From Flavobacteriales bacterium (GTDB taxonomy: Bacteria > Bacteroidota > Bacteroidia > Flavobacteriales_D > Sanyastnellaceae): a stretch of 54,586 nucleotides of DNA. Position 1 is the first letter of the stretch; each line of letters starts with the position of its first letter. The stretch spans positions 1 to 54,586 of the forward strand of contig JADHLY010000008.1 of the NCBI GenBank assembly GCA_016780385.1, in the 5' to 3' direction. Positions 35,278-44,168 of the stretch are shown here, in pieces. The position numbers and the translations under genes are program-made. Under the pieces are notes generated by a model, which ran no database searches, had not been told where the DNA came from, and worked only from the letters and a program-made list of their open reading frames with translations.

Positions 35278-35826
35278 TTATTTCGGGGTACGGGGCCACT
35301 TTTCTTCGGCGACACCTTCTTGCTGAGCAGCCCAACGGCCCAGTGTAAACAGGGCATCGCTCAGCCGATTGAGGTAGCGCATGGCCGCTTCTGGCTGTTT
35401 GACAAGCCGGTCCAACGCCACCGCGCGGCGCTCCGCTCTGCGACACACCGTGCGGGCCACATGACAGGCGCTGACGGCTGGTGAGCCTCCAGGCAGCACA
35501 AAATGGCGCAGGGGTGGCAGGTCCTTTTCCAATTCGTCGATCCAATGTTCGAGGCCTTCGACTTCTGCAGTCTCCACGCGCGGTTGGCCTTCGCGCGGCC
35601 CATTGGGGTCGGCAAACATCCCGCCGATGCGAAACAGGTGGTCCTGCACATCCCGGATGGCCTCTTCCTGCGGTGCGAGCGCGTTGTGGTCCAGCACCCC
35701 ACCGAGGAGAGCATTCAATTCATCGACCGTGCCATAGGCTTCGATGCGGGCATCGTCCTTGTGCACACGGGAGCCATCAAACAAGGAAGTCTCGCCGCCA
35801 TCGCCGGTACGGGTGTAGATACGCAT
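35278..35826 (-). CDS. Cob(I)yrinic acid a,c-diamide adenosyltransferase, PduO type
   Basis: The 182-residue ATP:corrinoid adenosyltransferase makes adenosylcobalamin. The ATP-binding N terminus is YTRTGDGGETSLFDGSRV, followed by KDDARIEAYGTVDELNA. The corrinoid/ATP-site helix has FVLPGGSPAVSACHVARTVCRRAERR and the C-terminal YLNRLSDALFTLGRW. These motifs are those of PduO-type ATR. AdoCbl would serve methylmalonyl-CoA mutase, whose epimerase partner is encoded at 48833. ATG 35826 is preceded by CACCTTTG with a 4-nt gap. It is divergent from the dCMP deaminase gene. Confidence 0.94.
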   Translation of the reverse strand: MRIYTRTGDGGETSLFDGSRVHKDDARIEAYGTVDELNALLGGVLDHNALAPQEEAIRDVQDHLFRIGGMFADPNGPREGQPRVETAEVEGLEHWIDELEKDLPPLRHFVLPGGSPAVSACHVARTVCRRAERRAVALDRLVKQPEAAMRYLNRLSDALFTLGRWAAQQEGVAEEKWPRTPK

Positions 35827-35904
35827 GGTGCAAAGGTGCGCCTCTTCGCGGAACCGCGGCCTTTTGAGGTACAAGGGAAGGAGGCCGGGGCCTAACTTCG
35901 CTGT

Positions 35905-36333
35905 GTGGACGCAGACAAGCAGCAACGGTATGACAGGGCTTACCTCCGCATGGCGCGCGAGTGGGCGGCGTTGTCGCACTGCCAGCGCAAGCAGGTGGGG
36001 GCGCTGATTGTGCGCGATGGCATGATCGTTTCAGACGGATACAATGGCACGCCGAGCGGCATGCCCAACGCCTGCGAAAACGACCAAGGCGAGACTCATT
36101 GGTATGTGTTGCACGCCGAGGCCAACGCCATCACCAAGCTGGCCCGATCCTCTCACACTGCGAAGGGCGCGACACTGTATATCACCTTGTCTCCTTGCAG
36201 AGAATGCGCCAAGCTCATTCACCAGGTGGGCATCCGGCGTTTGGTGTACATCGATGCGTACAAAGACGATTCGGGATTGAAATTTCTGAACCAAGTCGGG
36301 GTCGAAATTGTACGTTTCCCGAATGACCTCTGA
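35905..36333 (+). CDS. dCMP deaminase (ComEB-like)
   Basis: The 142-residue zinc enzyme would deaminate dCMP to dUMP for dTMP synthesis. The zinc site is formed by HAEANAI (His, catalytic Glu) and SPCRECAKLI (two Cys). SDGYNGTPSGMPN and THWYVLHAEAN are typical of the dCMP branch rather than the cytidine branch. The start is GTG at 35905. A TAACTTCG box lies at 35893-35900, leaving exactly 4 nt. The stop lies inside the downstream protease gene (11-nt overlap). Confidence 0.92.
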   Translation: MDADKQQRYDRAYLRMAREWAALSHCQRKQVGALIVRDGMIVSDGYNGTPSGMPNACENDQGETHWYVLHAEANAITKLARSSHTAKGATLYITLSPCRECAKLIHQVGIRRLVYIDAYKDDSGLKFLNQVGVEIVRFPNDL

Positions 36334-37999
36334 ACGTCCCCCCGTCCCCAGGGCTTGGTTGCCCTTGGCCTTGGGCCTTGCCCTCATGTTGGGCGCTTAT
36401 CTGGGCCGTGGATTGAACCGGGAAGAGGCCATCTGGAATGTGCATGGACCCGGTTTCGTACCCACAGGCCAAGTGCTGTCATCCGTATTGGACCGCATCG
36501 ATCGGATGTACGTGGACCCCGTCGACCGATCGCGTTTGACCGAAGTGGCCATCGACGCCATCCTCGATGAGCTCGATCCGCACAGCGATTGGTTCAGCAG
36601 GGCGGAATTGGCGGCCATGGCAGAGCCCATGGAAGGCAATTTCGAGGGCATTGGCGTTGAGTTTTTGCTGCAAGAAGACACCATCATGGTGGTCACCCCC
36701 ATTCCTGGAGGGCCCAGCGCAGCCGCTGGAATCAAGGCCGGCGACCGCATTGTGGCGGTGGACGACTCTGTGATAGCGGGCACCGGTTTGACCAACACCA
36801 AGGTCATGCAGCTTCTCAAGGGGCCAGCGGGCACCGAAGTGAAATTGGGGCTGTTCCGACCCGGCATTTCTGTGGAAGATTCCTTGGCGGTCAACATTCG
36901 GCGGGGGCGGATCCCCATCCACAGCGTGGTGTCGTCGGAGGTGTTGGAGGACAACGTAGGCTACATCAAGGTTATCCGTTTTGCCCGAAACACCAACGTG
37001 GAATTTGAGGATGCCCTGTTCGCTTTGCGCCAGGCCGGGGCCGAACGTTTTGTGCTCGACTTGAGGGGCAATGGCGGCGGCTACTTGCACGCGGCAGTGC
37101 CGATGGTGGAGCTGTTTCTCGAGGAAGGCGACCTCATCGTCTACACAGAGGGGGCCTCGCAGCCCAGGAGGGAGTTCGTGACCGAACGCCCAGGGGCATT
37201 CCGGCACGAACCGCTGGTGGTCATGGTCGACGAAGGCAGTGCTTCGGCCAGCGAGATTTTTGCAGGGGCCATTCAGGACCACGACCGCGGTGTGGTGGTG
37301 GGCCGGAGGACCTTCGGCAAGGGGTTGGTCCAAGAGGAGTTTCCCGTGGCTGACCGCGGGGCTTTGCGCCTGACCGTGGCGCGTTATTACACGCCCAGTG
37401 GCCGTTCCATTCAGCGGCCATATGGCAGTGGTGTGGACTACGAAGAGGAGTGGAGGGACCGGGAAGCGCGGGGTGAATACCTCGAGGCCGACAGCGTGTT
37501 GCAGGTGGACTCATTGGCCTACGGCACGAGCAGTGGCCGAACGGTGTATGGCGGGGGCGGTATCGCGCCTGATTTGTTTGTACCGCTCGATACGGGCAGT
37601 TTCCCGGGCTCCTTTCGAGAGCTGGTTTACGCTGGGCGTATCCGGGAGCACGCCTTCCTGTTGACTGAGGAAAAACGTGTTGAATTGGAAGCCATGCAAG
37701 ACGTCGCCACCTTCCTCGAAGCGGTGGCATCGGGTTACGACCTCGGGACCGCCTCCCTCATCGACGAGACGTTTACCCCCGATGAAGGGCGGGAACGGGC
37801 AGAGGAATTGACCCAAAGGCGCCTTGTGGAGCGCATCGCTCACAATGTGTGGGGCGAGTCCGCGGGCCACAGGTCTGCCCTCCAATGGGACAACGAATGG
37901 CGCAGTGCCATCGCCGCATTTGATACATTGGACATCATTCTGGGGCTCATGCCGCCAGCACCACCTGTGGATGCGGCACCTGAACCCGAGGAGAATTAA
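36323..37999 (+). CDS. S41-family C-terminal processing peptidase (CtpA/Prc-like)
   Basis: The 558-residue envelope protease has an N-terminal anchor helix (about residues 11-27, [17 protein letters not shown]). A PDZ domain at about 95-180 includes [20 protein letters not shown]. The catalytic core has [28 protein letters not shown] (nucleophile Ser) and [10 protein letters not shown] (catalytic Lys). It would trim or degrade periplasmic proteins. The ATG at 36323 overlaps the dCMP deaminase stop by 11 nt. TACGTTTC sits 4 nt before it, so it may also have its own promoter inside the deaminase gene. A proline-rich tail ends the protein. Confidence 0.92.
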   Translation: MTSERPPVPRAWLPLALGLALMLGAYLGRGLNREEAIWNVHGPGFVPTGQVLSSVLDRIDRMYVDPVDRSRLTEVAIDAILDELDPHSDWFSRAELAAMAEPMEGNFEGIGVEFLLQEDTIMVVTPIPGGPSAAAGIKAGDRIVAVDDSVIAGTGLTNTKVMQLLKGPAGTEVKLGLFRPGISVEDSLAVNIRRGRIPIHSVVSSEVLEDNVGYIKVIRFARNTNVEFEDALFALRQAGAERFVLDLRGNGGGYLHAAVPMVELFLEEGDLIVYTEGASQPRREFVTERPGAFRHEPLVVMVDEGSASASEIFAGAIQDHDRGVVVGRRTFGKGLVQEEFPVADRGALRLTVARYYTPSGRSIQRPYGSGVDYEEEWRDREARGEYLEADSVLQVDSLAYGTSSGRTVYGGGGIAPDLFVPLDTGSFPGSFRELVYAGRIREHAFLLTEEKRVELEAMQDVATFLEAVASGYDLGTASLIDETFTPDEGRERAEELTQRRLVERIAHNVWGESAGHRSALQWDNEWRSAIAAFDTLDIILGLMPPAPPVDAAPEPEEN

Positions 38000-38004
38000 T
38001 TTTG
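37997..38004 (+). promoter_or_regulatory. Exact TAnnTTTG -7 box (TAATTTTG) before the superoxide dismutase gene
   Basis: TAATTTTG starts with the TAA stop codon of the protease gene and ends 27 nt before the sod ATG, so the leader would be about 23 nt. No -33 TTG is visible at the expected distance. Confidence 0.5.
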
Positions 38005-38031
38005 ACCGCACAATACCCAACAACCCCAGAC

Positions 38032-38637
38032 ATGGCTTTCGAACTCCCCGCACTTCCCTACGCTTATGACGCCCTCGAGCCCCACATCGATGCGCGCACC
38101 ATGGAAATCCACCACGGCAAGCACCACGCCGGCTACACGGCCAAGCTGAATGCCGCCATCGAGGGCACAGACCTCGCCGGCAAGTCCATCGAGGAGCTCT
38201 GCGCTCAGCATGCCGACAACGGTGCAGTCCGCAACAACGGCGGCGGTTACTACAACCACAACATGTTTTGGACGAGCATGTCGCCCAACGGAGGGGGCGC
38301 ACCTTCTGGCGACCTCGGTGCCGCCATCGACGCGGCCTTTGGCAGCTACGACGGTTTCAAGGAGGCCTTTTCAGCGGCAGCGGCGACCCGCTTCGGCAGT
38401 GGCTGGGCTTGGCTCTGTGTCCAAAACGGGACACTCGAGGTCTGCTCTTCCGCCAACCAGGACAACCCGCTGATGGACGGCGTGGGCTGCGGTGGACACC
38501 CCATCCTCGGACTCGATGTCTGGGAGCACGCTTACTACTTGAACTACCAGAACCGGCGCCCCGATTACATCGCGGCGTTCTTCAACGTCATCGACTGGAA
38601 CGCCATTTCTGAGCGTTTCGCCGCTGCACGCGGATGA
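38032..38637 (+). CDS. Superoxide dismutase, Fe/Mn family
   Basis: The 201-residue cytoplasmic enzyme dismutates superoxide. Metal ligands are in [12 protein letters not shown] (first His), NHNMFW (second His) and LDVWEHAYY (Asp and His). [11 protein letters not shown] and the C-terminal INWN-like VIDWNAIS are family hallmarks. Fe versus Mn use is not decided by these motifs. An in-frame start at 38002 would add ten unrelated residues. It is co-directional with the protease and ispD genes. Confidence 0.95.
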   Translation: MAFELPALPYAYDALEPHIDARTMEIHHGKHHAGYTAKLNAAIEGTDLAGKSIEELCAQHADNGAVRNNGGGYYNHNMFWTSMSPNGGGAPSGDLGAAIDAAFGSYDGFKEAFSAAAATRFGSGWAWLCVQNGTLEVCSSANQDNPLMDGVGCGGHPILGLDVWEHAYYLNYQNRRPDYIAAFFNVIDWNAISERFAAARG

Positions 38638-38653
38638 TTTCTGGCTGAGCCGC

Positions 38654-39343
38654 ATGCGATCCCTCATCCTCGTCGCGGGCGGCACAGGCACCCGCATGAA
38701 CCGGCCGGTGGCCAAGCAGTTTTTGCCGCTTGGTGACCGGCCGGTCATCGTACATACCCTCGGCCGATTCAGGGAGGCCTACCCCGATTTGCACGTGGTC
38801 TTGGTGCTCCATGAGAGCCTGCACCCCACTTGGGAAGAAGTGGTCAAGGCCCACCCGGAAGCGCGCGTAGAATGCGTGGTCAATGGGGGAGAGGAGCGTT
38901 TTCACTCTGTGCTGAACGGCCTGAGGGCTTTGCCAGAAGGTGCGGGCTGGGTGGGCATTCACGATGCCGTCCGCCCTTTTGTCGAAGTGGAGACCATCCA
39001 ACGCTGCTACAATGCGGCGGCGGCGCATGGTGGGGCGATCCCCGTAGTGCCTGTCAAGGACACCATCCGTCAGGTGGGCGAACAGGGCAGCGCCCCTTTG
39101 GACCGCGCAACGCTGCGCGGTGTGCAGACGCCGCAGGTATTTTCCTTGCCGCAATTGCGGGCCGCCTATGGGGTGGAATACCAATCTTGGTTTACCGACG
39201 ATGCATCAGTGTGGGAAGCGGCCGGCAACACGCTGACCCTTGTGGATGGGGACCTCCACAACATTAAAATCACCACCCCAGAAGACCTCTTGAGCGCAGA
39301 AGCCTTCCTCAGCCTGCGGACAGCGTCTGACGGGCGGGCATAA
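38654..39343 (+). CDS. ispD: 2-C-methyl-D-erythritol 4-phosphate cytidylyltransferase
   Basis: IspD transfers CMP to MEP in the non-mevalonate isoprenoid pathway. The 229-residue protein starts SLILVAGGTGTRMNRPVAKQF with the Gly-rich CTP loop. It contains VNGGEERFHSVLNGL, VGIHDAVRPFV and the C-terminal GDLHNIKITTPEDL. The 3' end overlaps the 3' end of the convergent CPBP protease gene by 35 bp. No ispF lies nearby. Confidence 0.95.
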   Translation: MRSLILVAGGTGTRMNRPVAKQFLPLGDRPVIVHTLGRFREAYPDLHVVLVLHESLHPTWEEVVKAHPEARVECVVNGGEERFHSVLNGLRALPEGAGWVGIHDAVRPFVEVETIQRCYNAAAAHGGAIPVVPVKDTIRQVGEQGSAPLDRATLRGVQTPQVFSLPQLRAAYGVEYQSWFTDDASVWEAAGNTLTLVDGDLHNIKITTPEDLLSAEAFLSLRTASDGRA

Positions 39344-40205
39344 AACGGTGGTAGGCCAATAGTGTGGCCGCGGTCAGGACGGCTCCGAGTACTACGGTCC
39401 ACGCCTCCAATTCAAACAAATCCTCGGTCATGCTGCCTGTGCTCCAGAAGGTTACGGCAGCTGCGGCGTTGTTGACGAAGTGGGCGACCATACCTGGAAG
39501 GATGCTGCCACTGCGGTAGGCCAACCATCCAAACAGCGCGCCGAGGAGCACACGGGGCAGAAAGCCGTAAAACTGGAAGTGGATGGCGCTGAAGATGACG
39601 GAGGCGATGGCGATGCCCAACCAGGGCTTGCCCGTCGCCTTGATCAACAAAGGCTGCAATGCGCCTCGAAAGGCAAGCTCTTCGAACACGGCAGGCACCA
39701 GTGCAACACTGAGGATGACCACGATGCGCTTGGGCCCAGAGGCGGCGACCAGGAAGGCGGTGACGGCCTCGAGGAGTTCTTCCAAGGGTTTGAATGCAGC
39801 TTCCAACACGGAGCCCTCAGGAATGGCGGCGAGGTTCCATTCATAGCTGATCGCCATCAACGGCGCCGAGAAAAAAGTAGCCAGGATGACGAGCAGCAGG
39901 CCCACTGGAGCCAGCGACCGGCGCGTGGCCACAAGGCCCACGGGCACAGCGCGCTGCCACATGGCTGCGGCGATGAACACGGCCCCTCCAAAGCCAAGGG
40001 CTTGGCTGATGAAGTTCTGTAAATGCAGTTGCCACCAATCGCTATTGCTAGAAGGAATGGTCCCTCCTGGAGCGATTTCGATGGCCTGATCAAAAAACAA
40101 TGGCCCAGTGAGGCCGGCGACTACCGACGCGGTCACGGAGCACACGACTGCAATCCCGAAAAAGATGAGGGATCGGCTCAGCGCTTGGAGTTGTTCGTTG
40201 TTCAC
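39309..40205 (-). CDS. CPBP-family intramembrane metalloprotease (CAAX/Abi)
   Basis: The 298-residue membrane protein has about seven to eight helices. The CPBP motifs are EELAFRGALQPLL (EExxxR) and FSAIHFQFYGFLPRVLLG (the conserved His in motif 2), followed by NNAAAAV (motif 3). Such proteases act on membrane or prenylated substrates, or serve as immunity proteins in bacteriocin loci. No bacteriocin gene is seen here. The start is GTG at 40205, 9 nt after the dusB stop, so the two are probably co-transcribed. Its last 35 bp lie antisense to ispD. Confidence 0.9.
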   Translation of the reverse strand: MNNEQLQALSRSLIFFGIAVVCSVTASVVAGLTGPLFFDQAIEIAPGGTIPSSNSDWWQLHLQNFISQALGFGGAVFIAAAMWQRAVPVGLVATRRSLAPVGLLLVILATFFSAPLMAISYEWNLAAIPEGSVLEAAFKPLEELLEAVTAFLVAASGPKRIVVILSVALVPAVFEELAFRGALQPLLIKATGKPWLGIAIASVIFSAIHFQFYGFLPRVLLGALFGWLAYRSGSILPGMVAHFVNNAAAAVTFWSTGSMTEDLFELEAWTVVLGAVLTAATLLAYHRFMPARQTLSAG

Positions 40206-40214
40206 GCTGTGAAT

Positions 40215-41210
40215 CTACGCTGTGGGCGCACTGCCCATGTATTCTTCTGCCACCTTGTCGAGTTGCGCATGCAGGGCGGCCGGGTCCTCCTCCGTCACCA
40301 GGATCAGCCGGTGCTGTTTGAAGTGCGAAAGCCCGCGGAAATAGTTGGCGTAGTGGCGGCGCATCTCCACGACCCCCAGTCGCTCGCCCTTCCATTCGAG
40401 GCTGTGCACCAAGTGCGTCCTGGCCGCTTCGACCCGGTCGGCTACGGTTGGCCGGGGGAGGTGCTCGCCTGTGGCGAAGTAGTGTTTGATCTCATCGAAA
40501 ATCCACGGGTTTCCGATGCTGCCACGGCCGATCATGATGCCGTCCACACCGTATTCCTGGCGGTAGGCGAGGGCCTTTTCCGGCGTGTCGATGTCTCCGT
40601 TGCCAAACACAGGGATGTGCATGTTTGGATTCTCCTTCACCGCTCGGATGAGGGACCAATCCGCTTCTCCTTTGTACATCTGGGCGCGCGTGCGACCGTG
40701 GATGGAGATGGCCTGTATGCCCGCGTCTTGCAGGCGTTCTGCGACTTCGACGATGTACTTGGAGTTGTCGTCCCAGCCCAAGCGGGTCTTGACCGTGACA
40801 GGGAGGTCCACAGCCTCCACGATTTCCTTGGTCATGGACACCATTTTTGGGATGTCCTGAAGGATGCCGGCTCCAGCGCCTTTGCAGGCGACTTTCTTGA
40901 CCGGACAACCGTAATTGATGTCGAGCACATCGGGCCCTGAAGCCGCGGAAATCTCGGCGGCACGGCGCATGGAATCGATCTCCGACCCGAAGATTTGAAT
41001 CCCCACTGGCCGCTCCTTCTCGTAGATGTCGAGTTTCTGTCGGCTTTTGGCCGCATCGCGGATGAGGCCTTCGGAGCTGATGAACTCCGTGTACATCATG
41101 TCGGCACCGTGCTTTTTACAGAGCGTGCGGAACGGCGGATCACTCACGTCCTCCATGGGGGCCAGGAGGAGGGGGAATTCGCCGAGTTCTACGGGGCCAA
41201 TGCGGACCAT
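40215..41210 (-). CDS. dusB: tRNA-dihydrouridine synthase
   Basis: The 331-residue flavoenzyme reduces uridines in the D-loop of tRNA. It begins with FPLLLAPMEDVSDPPFR (FMN-binding). It has the catalytic cysteine in DINYGCPVKKV and SIHGRTRAQMYKGEADW and GIMIGRGSIGNPW for phosphate and FMN. The match to the DusB branch is from memory of the family. An exact TAATTTTG box at 41222-41215 ends 4 nt before the ATG and reuses the TAA stop of the upstream permease gene. Confidence 0.93.
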   Translation of the reverse strand: MVRIGPVELGEFPLLLAPMEDVSDPPFRTLCKKHGADMMYTEFISSEGLIRDAAKSRQKLDIYEKERPVGIQIFGSEIDSMRRAAEISAASGPDVLDINYGCPVKKVACKGAGAGILQDIPKMVSMTKEIVEAVDLPVTVKTRLGWDDNSKYIVEVAERLQDAGIQAISIHGRTRAQMYKGEADWSLIRAVKENPNMHIPVFGNGDIDTPEKALAYRQEYGVDGIMIGRGSIGNPWIFDEIKHYFATGEHLPRPTVADRVEAARTHLVHSLEWKGERLGVVEMRRHYANYFRGLSHFKQHRLILVTEEDPAALHAQLDKVAEEYMGSAPTA

Positions 41211-41214
41211 GCTG

Positions 41215-41222
41215 CAAAATTA
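41215..41222 (-). promoter_or_regulatory. Exact TAnnTTTG box (TAATTTTG), 4 nt before the dusB start
   Basis: The box is a perfect match to the -7 consensus. With the usual Bacteroidota spacing, transcription would begin at or next to the A of the dusB ATG, making the mRNA leaderless. Confidence 0.5.
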
Positions 41223-42464
41223 GCCCGCATCGGGCACCATGCGACGCACGAGGTACGCGACCATGGCCGCGCTGAAGGTGCCGCCTACGCCGAGGACGAC
41301 AAACGCCACGCCCAACACGTCTCCTGCATGCAATGCCACAGGGTAAGCCGGTACCATGGCGCCTTCAAGCCGCACGAGTCCAAACCGGTCTTGCAGCAGG
41401 ACCAAGGCCACGCCAATCGCGATGCCGGCAGCGGCGCCCAGGGCGTTGATGAGTACCCCCTGCCAGCTGAACACCTGTCGGACTTCCCGACCTGTCATGC
41501 CGATGGCGGTCAAGGTGGCCACATCCCGCCGTTTGTCGAGCAGGAGCATGGTGAGGGCGGCGAGGATGTTGAAGGCGGCCACCACCAGAATAAAGCTGAG
41601 GATGGCGAAAGTGGCCCATTTCTCTGCGCGGCTCGTGGCGTGAATCAGGGCGTTTTTTTCGCGCCGGGTGCGGGTGGTCAATTCAGGCGGAAGCTCGGTG
41701 TCAAGGGTTTCCCGCAACCGCGTCACGTCCCACCCTTCGGCCGTCACCAGTTCTATTCGGGAGACCTGGTCGGGCCGCTGCAGGACTTGCTGCGCGAAGG
41801 AGAGGCTGCTCACGATGGTCCGGGTGTCGATGTCGGCATTGATCGAGAAAGTGCCGCAAACGGGAAGGGATCCGGTGACCATCATGCGTTCTGCCCCACC
41901 ATCGAGCAAGCTGCGCCCTTGCATGGAACCCAAACTCCGGCCCCGTTTGGGCGCGGCCACAGTGAGCTGTGCGGGGGCGTCACCGCCGTAGGGCAGGCGC
42001 AATTGGCTGGCGATGCCCAACCCCACATAGCCGCAGTCCACGCCAAGGGTGTCGGCGCGGAGGGATGCACCACGGATGAGGCGCTGGTCCAACCCGGTGT
42101 GCGTTCCATGGGCCAGGTCGAATCCAATCAGCGTGCACACCCGAGGTTCTCCTTGGCGGCGCACCACCACATCTTGCTCGAGCACACCGCCCGCGTGGGC
42201 TACGCCGGGATGGGCCTCAAGACTGTCGATCCAAGCGGCGGGCACCACACGGCCTTCAGTTGGCAGGATGGCGAGCTCAGTATCGAGGCTGGAGAACAGC
42301 TCTTCGACGAGGTTTTCGATGCCGTTGAATGCACTGAGGATGGCGATCATCGCTGCGGCCACGGCGGCCACAACGACCACTGAGATCCCCGATACCAAGT
42401 GGATCAGGCGCTGGGATTTGCGGGACCAGAGGTACCGGCGTGCGATGCGGAACGACACGTTCAC
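41220..42464 (-). CDS. LolC/LolE-like ABC transporter permease
   Basis: The 414-residue FtsX-type permease has an N-terminal helix (LIHLVSGISVVVVAAVAAAMIAIL), a long periplasmic domain, and three C-terminal helices. The motif RRYLWSRKSQRLIHLVSGIS is typical of LolC/E N termini, and LLDKRRDVATLTAIGMTGREVRQVF of the FtsX domain. It may help release lipoproteins to the outer membrane. No LolD ATPase is adjacent. The start is GTG at 42464, preceded by TAATTTGG with a 4-nt gap. The stop codon forms the start of the dusB promoter box. Confidence 0.87.
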   Translation of the reverse strand: MNVSFRIARRYLWSRKSQRLIHLVSGISVVVVAAVAAAMIAILSAFNGIENLVEELFSSLDTELAILPTEGRVVPAAWIDSLEAHPGVAHAGGVLEQDVVVRRQGEPRVCTLIGFDLAHGTHTGLDQRLIRGASLRADTLGVDCGYVGLGIASQLRLPYGGDAPAQLTVAAPKRGRSLGSMQGRSLLDGGAERMMVTGSLPVCGTFSINADIDTRTIVSSLSFAQQVLQRPDQVSRIELVTAEGWDVTRLRETLDTELPPELTTRTRREKNALIHATSRAEKWATFAILSFILVVAAFNILAALTMLLLDKRRDVATLTAIGMTGREVRQVFSWQGVLINALGAAAGIAIGVALVLLQDRFGLVRLEGAMVPAYPVALHAGDVLGVAFVVLGVGGTFSAAMVAYLVRRMVPDAG

Positions 42465-42521
42465 CGGGCCAAATTAGGTTTCAGCGCCGAGCGGGCTCAA
42501 CTTTGGTAGACAAAAGCGGGC

Positions 42522-43790
42522 ATGCAACCCATGCGGACTCGGATTCTTTTCAAGTTGCTGATGCTCTTGTGGCTCTCGGGAACGGTCTCAGGATTGGCCC
42601 AAAGCACCTATGTGCCGTCCGGAGATGGTCCGGGGGATTGGGAGACCGTCGCCCCCGAACTCTCCCTCGGCTGGTGCAACGAGGGCATGGATTCCCTCGC
42701 AGATTTTCTCGACGACAGAGAAACCAAAGCCTTCATCGTGTTGCAAAGCGGGCGGATGGCCGTGGAATGGTATTTTGATGACTTCACGCAAGACAGCCTC
42801 TGGTATTGGGCCTCTGCAGGCAAAGTGGTGACCGGAGCGTTGATTGGGAAAGCCGCAGATGAAGGCTTTCTCGGTTTGGAAAATCCCACCTCGGATTACT
42901 TGGGCGAGGGTTGGACAGATTGTCCGGAAACAGAGCCTGACATCACGGTACTCAACCAATTGACCATGACCTCGGGCTTGGACGACGGTGTGCTGAACCC
43001 CGACTGCACTTTGCCTGCTTGTTTGGGGTGCCTGGACGATCCTGGTGCACGGTGGGCCTATCACAATGGTGTCTATGGCCAGCTGACTGAGGTCCTCTCT
43101 GAGGCTACGGGGATGGGGCACAACCTGTACCTCGCGACGCGGCTCAATCAACCCATCGGCACGTCCATGTTCTATTTGCCTTCGGGATTCAATCGCGTGC
43201 TCATCAGCAAGCCACGTGACATGGCCCGGTTTGGTTTGTTGGCCCTGCGTCAGGGCATCTGGGCAGGTGACACCATCCTGCCCCCGGGCTATCTGGCGCA
43301 GGCCATGAGCCCCAGTCAGGCGTTGAATCCTTCGTATGGGCACCTGTGGTGGCTCAATGGACAATCGGCTTACCAGTTGGCCACTACGCAGTTCGTTTTG
43401 CCCGGACCCCTCATACCCAGCGCACCGTCAGACTTGGTGGCGGGACTCGGTAAGGATGACCAAAAGCTCTATGTGATTCCTTCGGCCGACCGCGTCATCA
43501 TCCGCATGGGGAACGATGCCGGCGACGGCGTGCTGGCAGGTTCTTCTTTTGATGAATTGCTGTGGCAACGGTTGGATGCCCTGGATGCTGCAGCGTGGAC
43601 CTGTGGTTGCAATGGCGACCTCAATGGGGATGGAATCCGGTCGGTGGCAGACCTGGTGCTCTTGTTGGGCGACTTCGGGTGCGCAACTGCGGATCCAACT
43701 TGTCCTGCCGACCTCACAGGTGACGGGGCGACCCTTGTTTCAGATGTCCTCGCCCTGCTCGCAGGATTCGGGGTGCCGTGCAACCCCTGA
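42522..43790 (+). CDS. Secreted beta-lactamase-family serine hydrolase with dockerin-like tail
   Basis: The 422-residue protein has a signal peptide (KLLMLLWLSGTVSGLAQ). The class C/DD-peptidase-like domain carries the nucleophile motif SAGK (S98, K101) and YHN (Y-x-N motif); the third motif is unclear, with HLWWLNG nearby. SAGK replaces the more common S-x-T-K. Residues about 365-422 hold two EF-hand-like loops, DLNGDGIRSVAD and DLTGDGATLVSD, bracketed by cysteines, as in dockerin-type C-terminal modules of marine Bacteroidota. Substrate is unknown; esterase or peptidase activity is as likely as lactam hydrolysis. It interrupts the minus-strand run between rbfA and the LolE-like gene. A CAACTTTG box lies 16 nt upstream of the ATG. 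Confidence 0.85.
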   Translation: MQPMRTRILFKLLMLLWLSGTVSGLAQSTYVPSGDGPGDWETVAPELSLGWCNEGMDSLADFLDDRETKAFIVLQSGRMAVEWYFDDFTQDSLWYWASAGKVVTGALIGKAADEGFLGLENPTSDYLGEGWTDCPETEPDITVLNQLTMTSGLDDGVLNPDCTLPACLGCLDDPGARWAYHNGVYGQLTEVLSEATGMGHNLYLATRLNQPIGTSMFYLPSGFNRVLISKPRDMARFGLLALRQGIWAGDTILPPGYLAQAMSPSQALNPSYGHLWWLNGQSAYQLATTQFVLPGPLIPSAPSDLVAGLGKDDQKLYVIPSADRVIIRMGNDAGDGVLAGSSFDELLWQRLDALDAAAWTCGCNGDLNGDGIRSVADLVLLLGDFGCATADPTCPADLTGDGATLVSDVLALLAGFGVPCNP

Positions 43791-43796
43791 CCGCTT

Positions 43797-44147
43797 TCAA
43801 TCGCCCTTCAGCAAGCCGTCGATTTCTTCGTAGCGGTCGAGGCTGTCGTCCAGGAAAAACCGCAGCTCGGGCATTTTGCGCAAGTGCTTGCCGACTTTGC
43901 TGGCGAGGATTTTTCGGATGTGAAACGCTTCTGCCTCGACCAGCGCAAGGCCCTCCTCCGGCTTCCCTACTGAAGCGATGGGCATGAAGCTGAGGTAGAC
44001 CCGCGCCAGCGACAGGTCTGGCGTCAACCGCACCGTGGTCACGGTGATGAAATGACCGCCGAAGCGCATGGAAGCCTCACGCTGGAGAAGGCTTCCGATT
44101 TCTTTTTGGAGCAATGCCGCGAGGCGTTCCTGTCGAATTCCGGCCAT
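43797..44147 (-). CDS. rbfA: Ribosome-binding factor A
   Basis: The 116-residue KH-fold protein matures the 30S subunit (16S 5' end, cold adaptation). RQERLAALLQKEIGSLLQRE, FITVTTVRLTPDLSLARVYLSF and KHLRKMPELRFFLDDSLDRYEEID are RbfA signatures. It ends 6 nt from the convergent beta-lactamase-family gene and is 21 nt downstream of hflX. Confidence 0.94.
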   Translation of the reverse strand: MAGIRQERLAALLQKEIGSLLQREASMRFGGHFITVTTVRLTPDLSLARVYLSFMPIASVGKPEEGLALVEAEAFHIRKILASKVGKHLRKMPELRFFLDDSLDRYEEIDGLLKGD

Positions 44148-44168
44148 GTGTGTGGTGGATGAGGAGGT

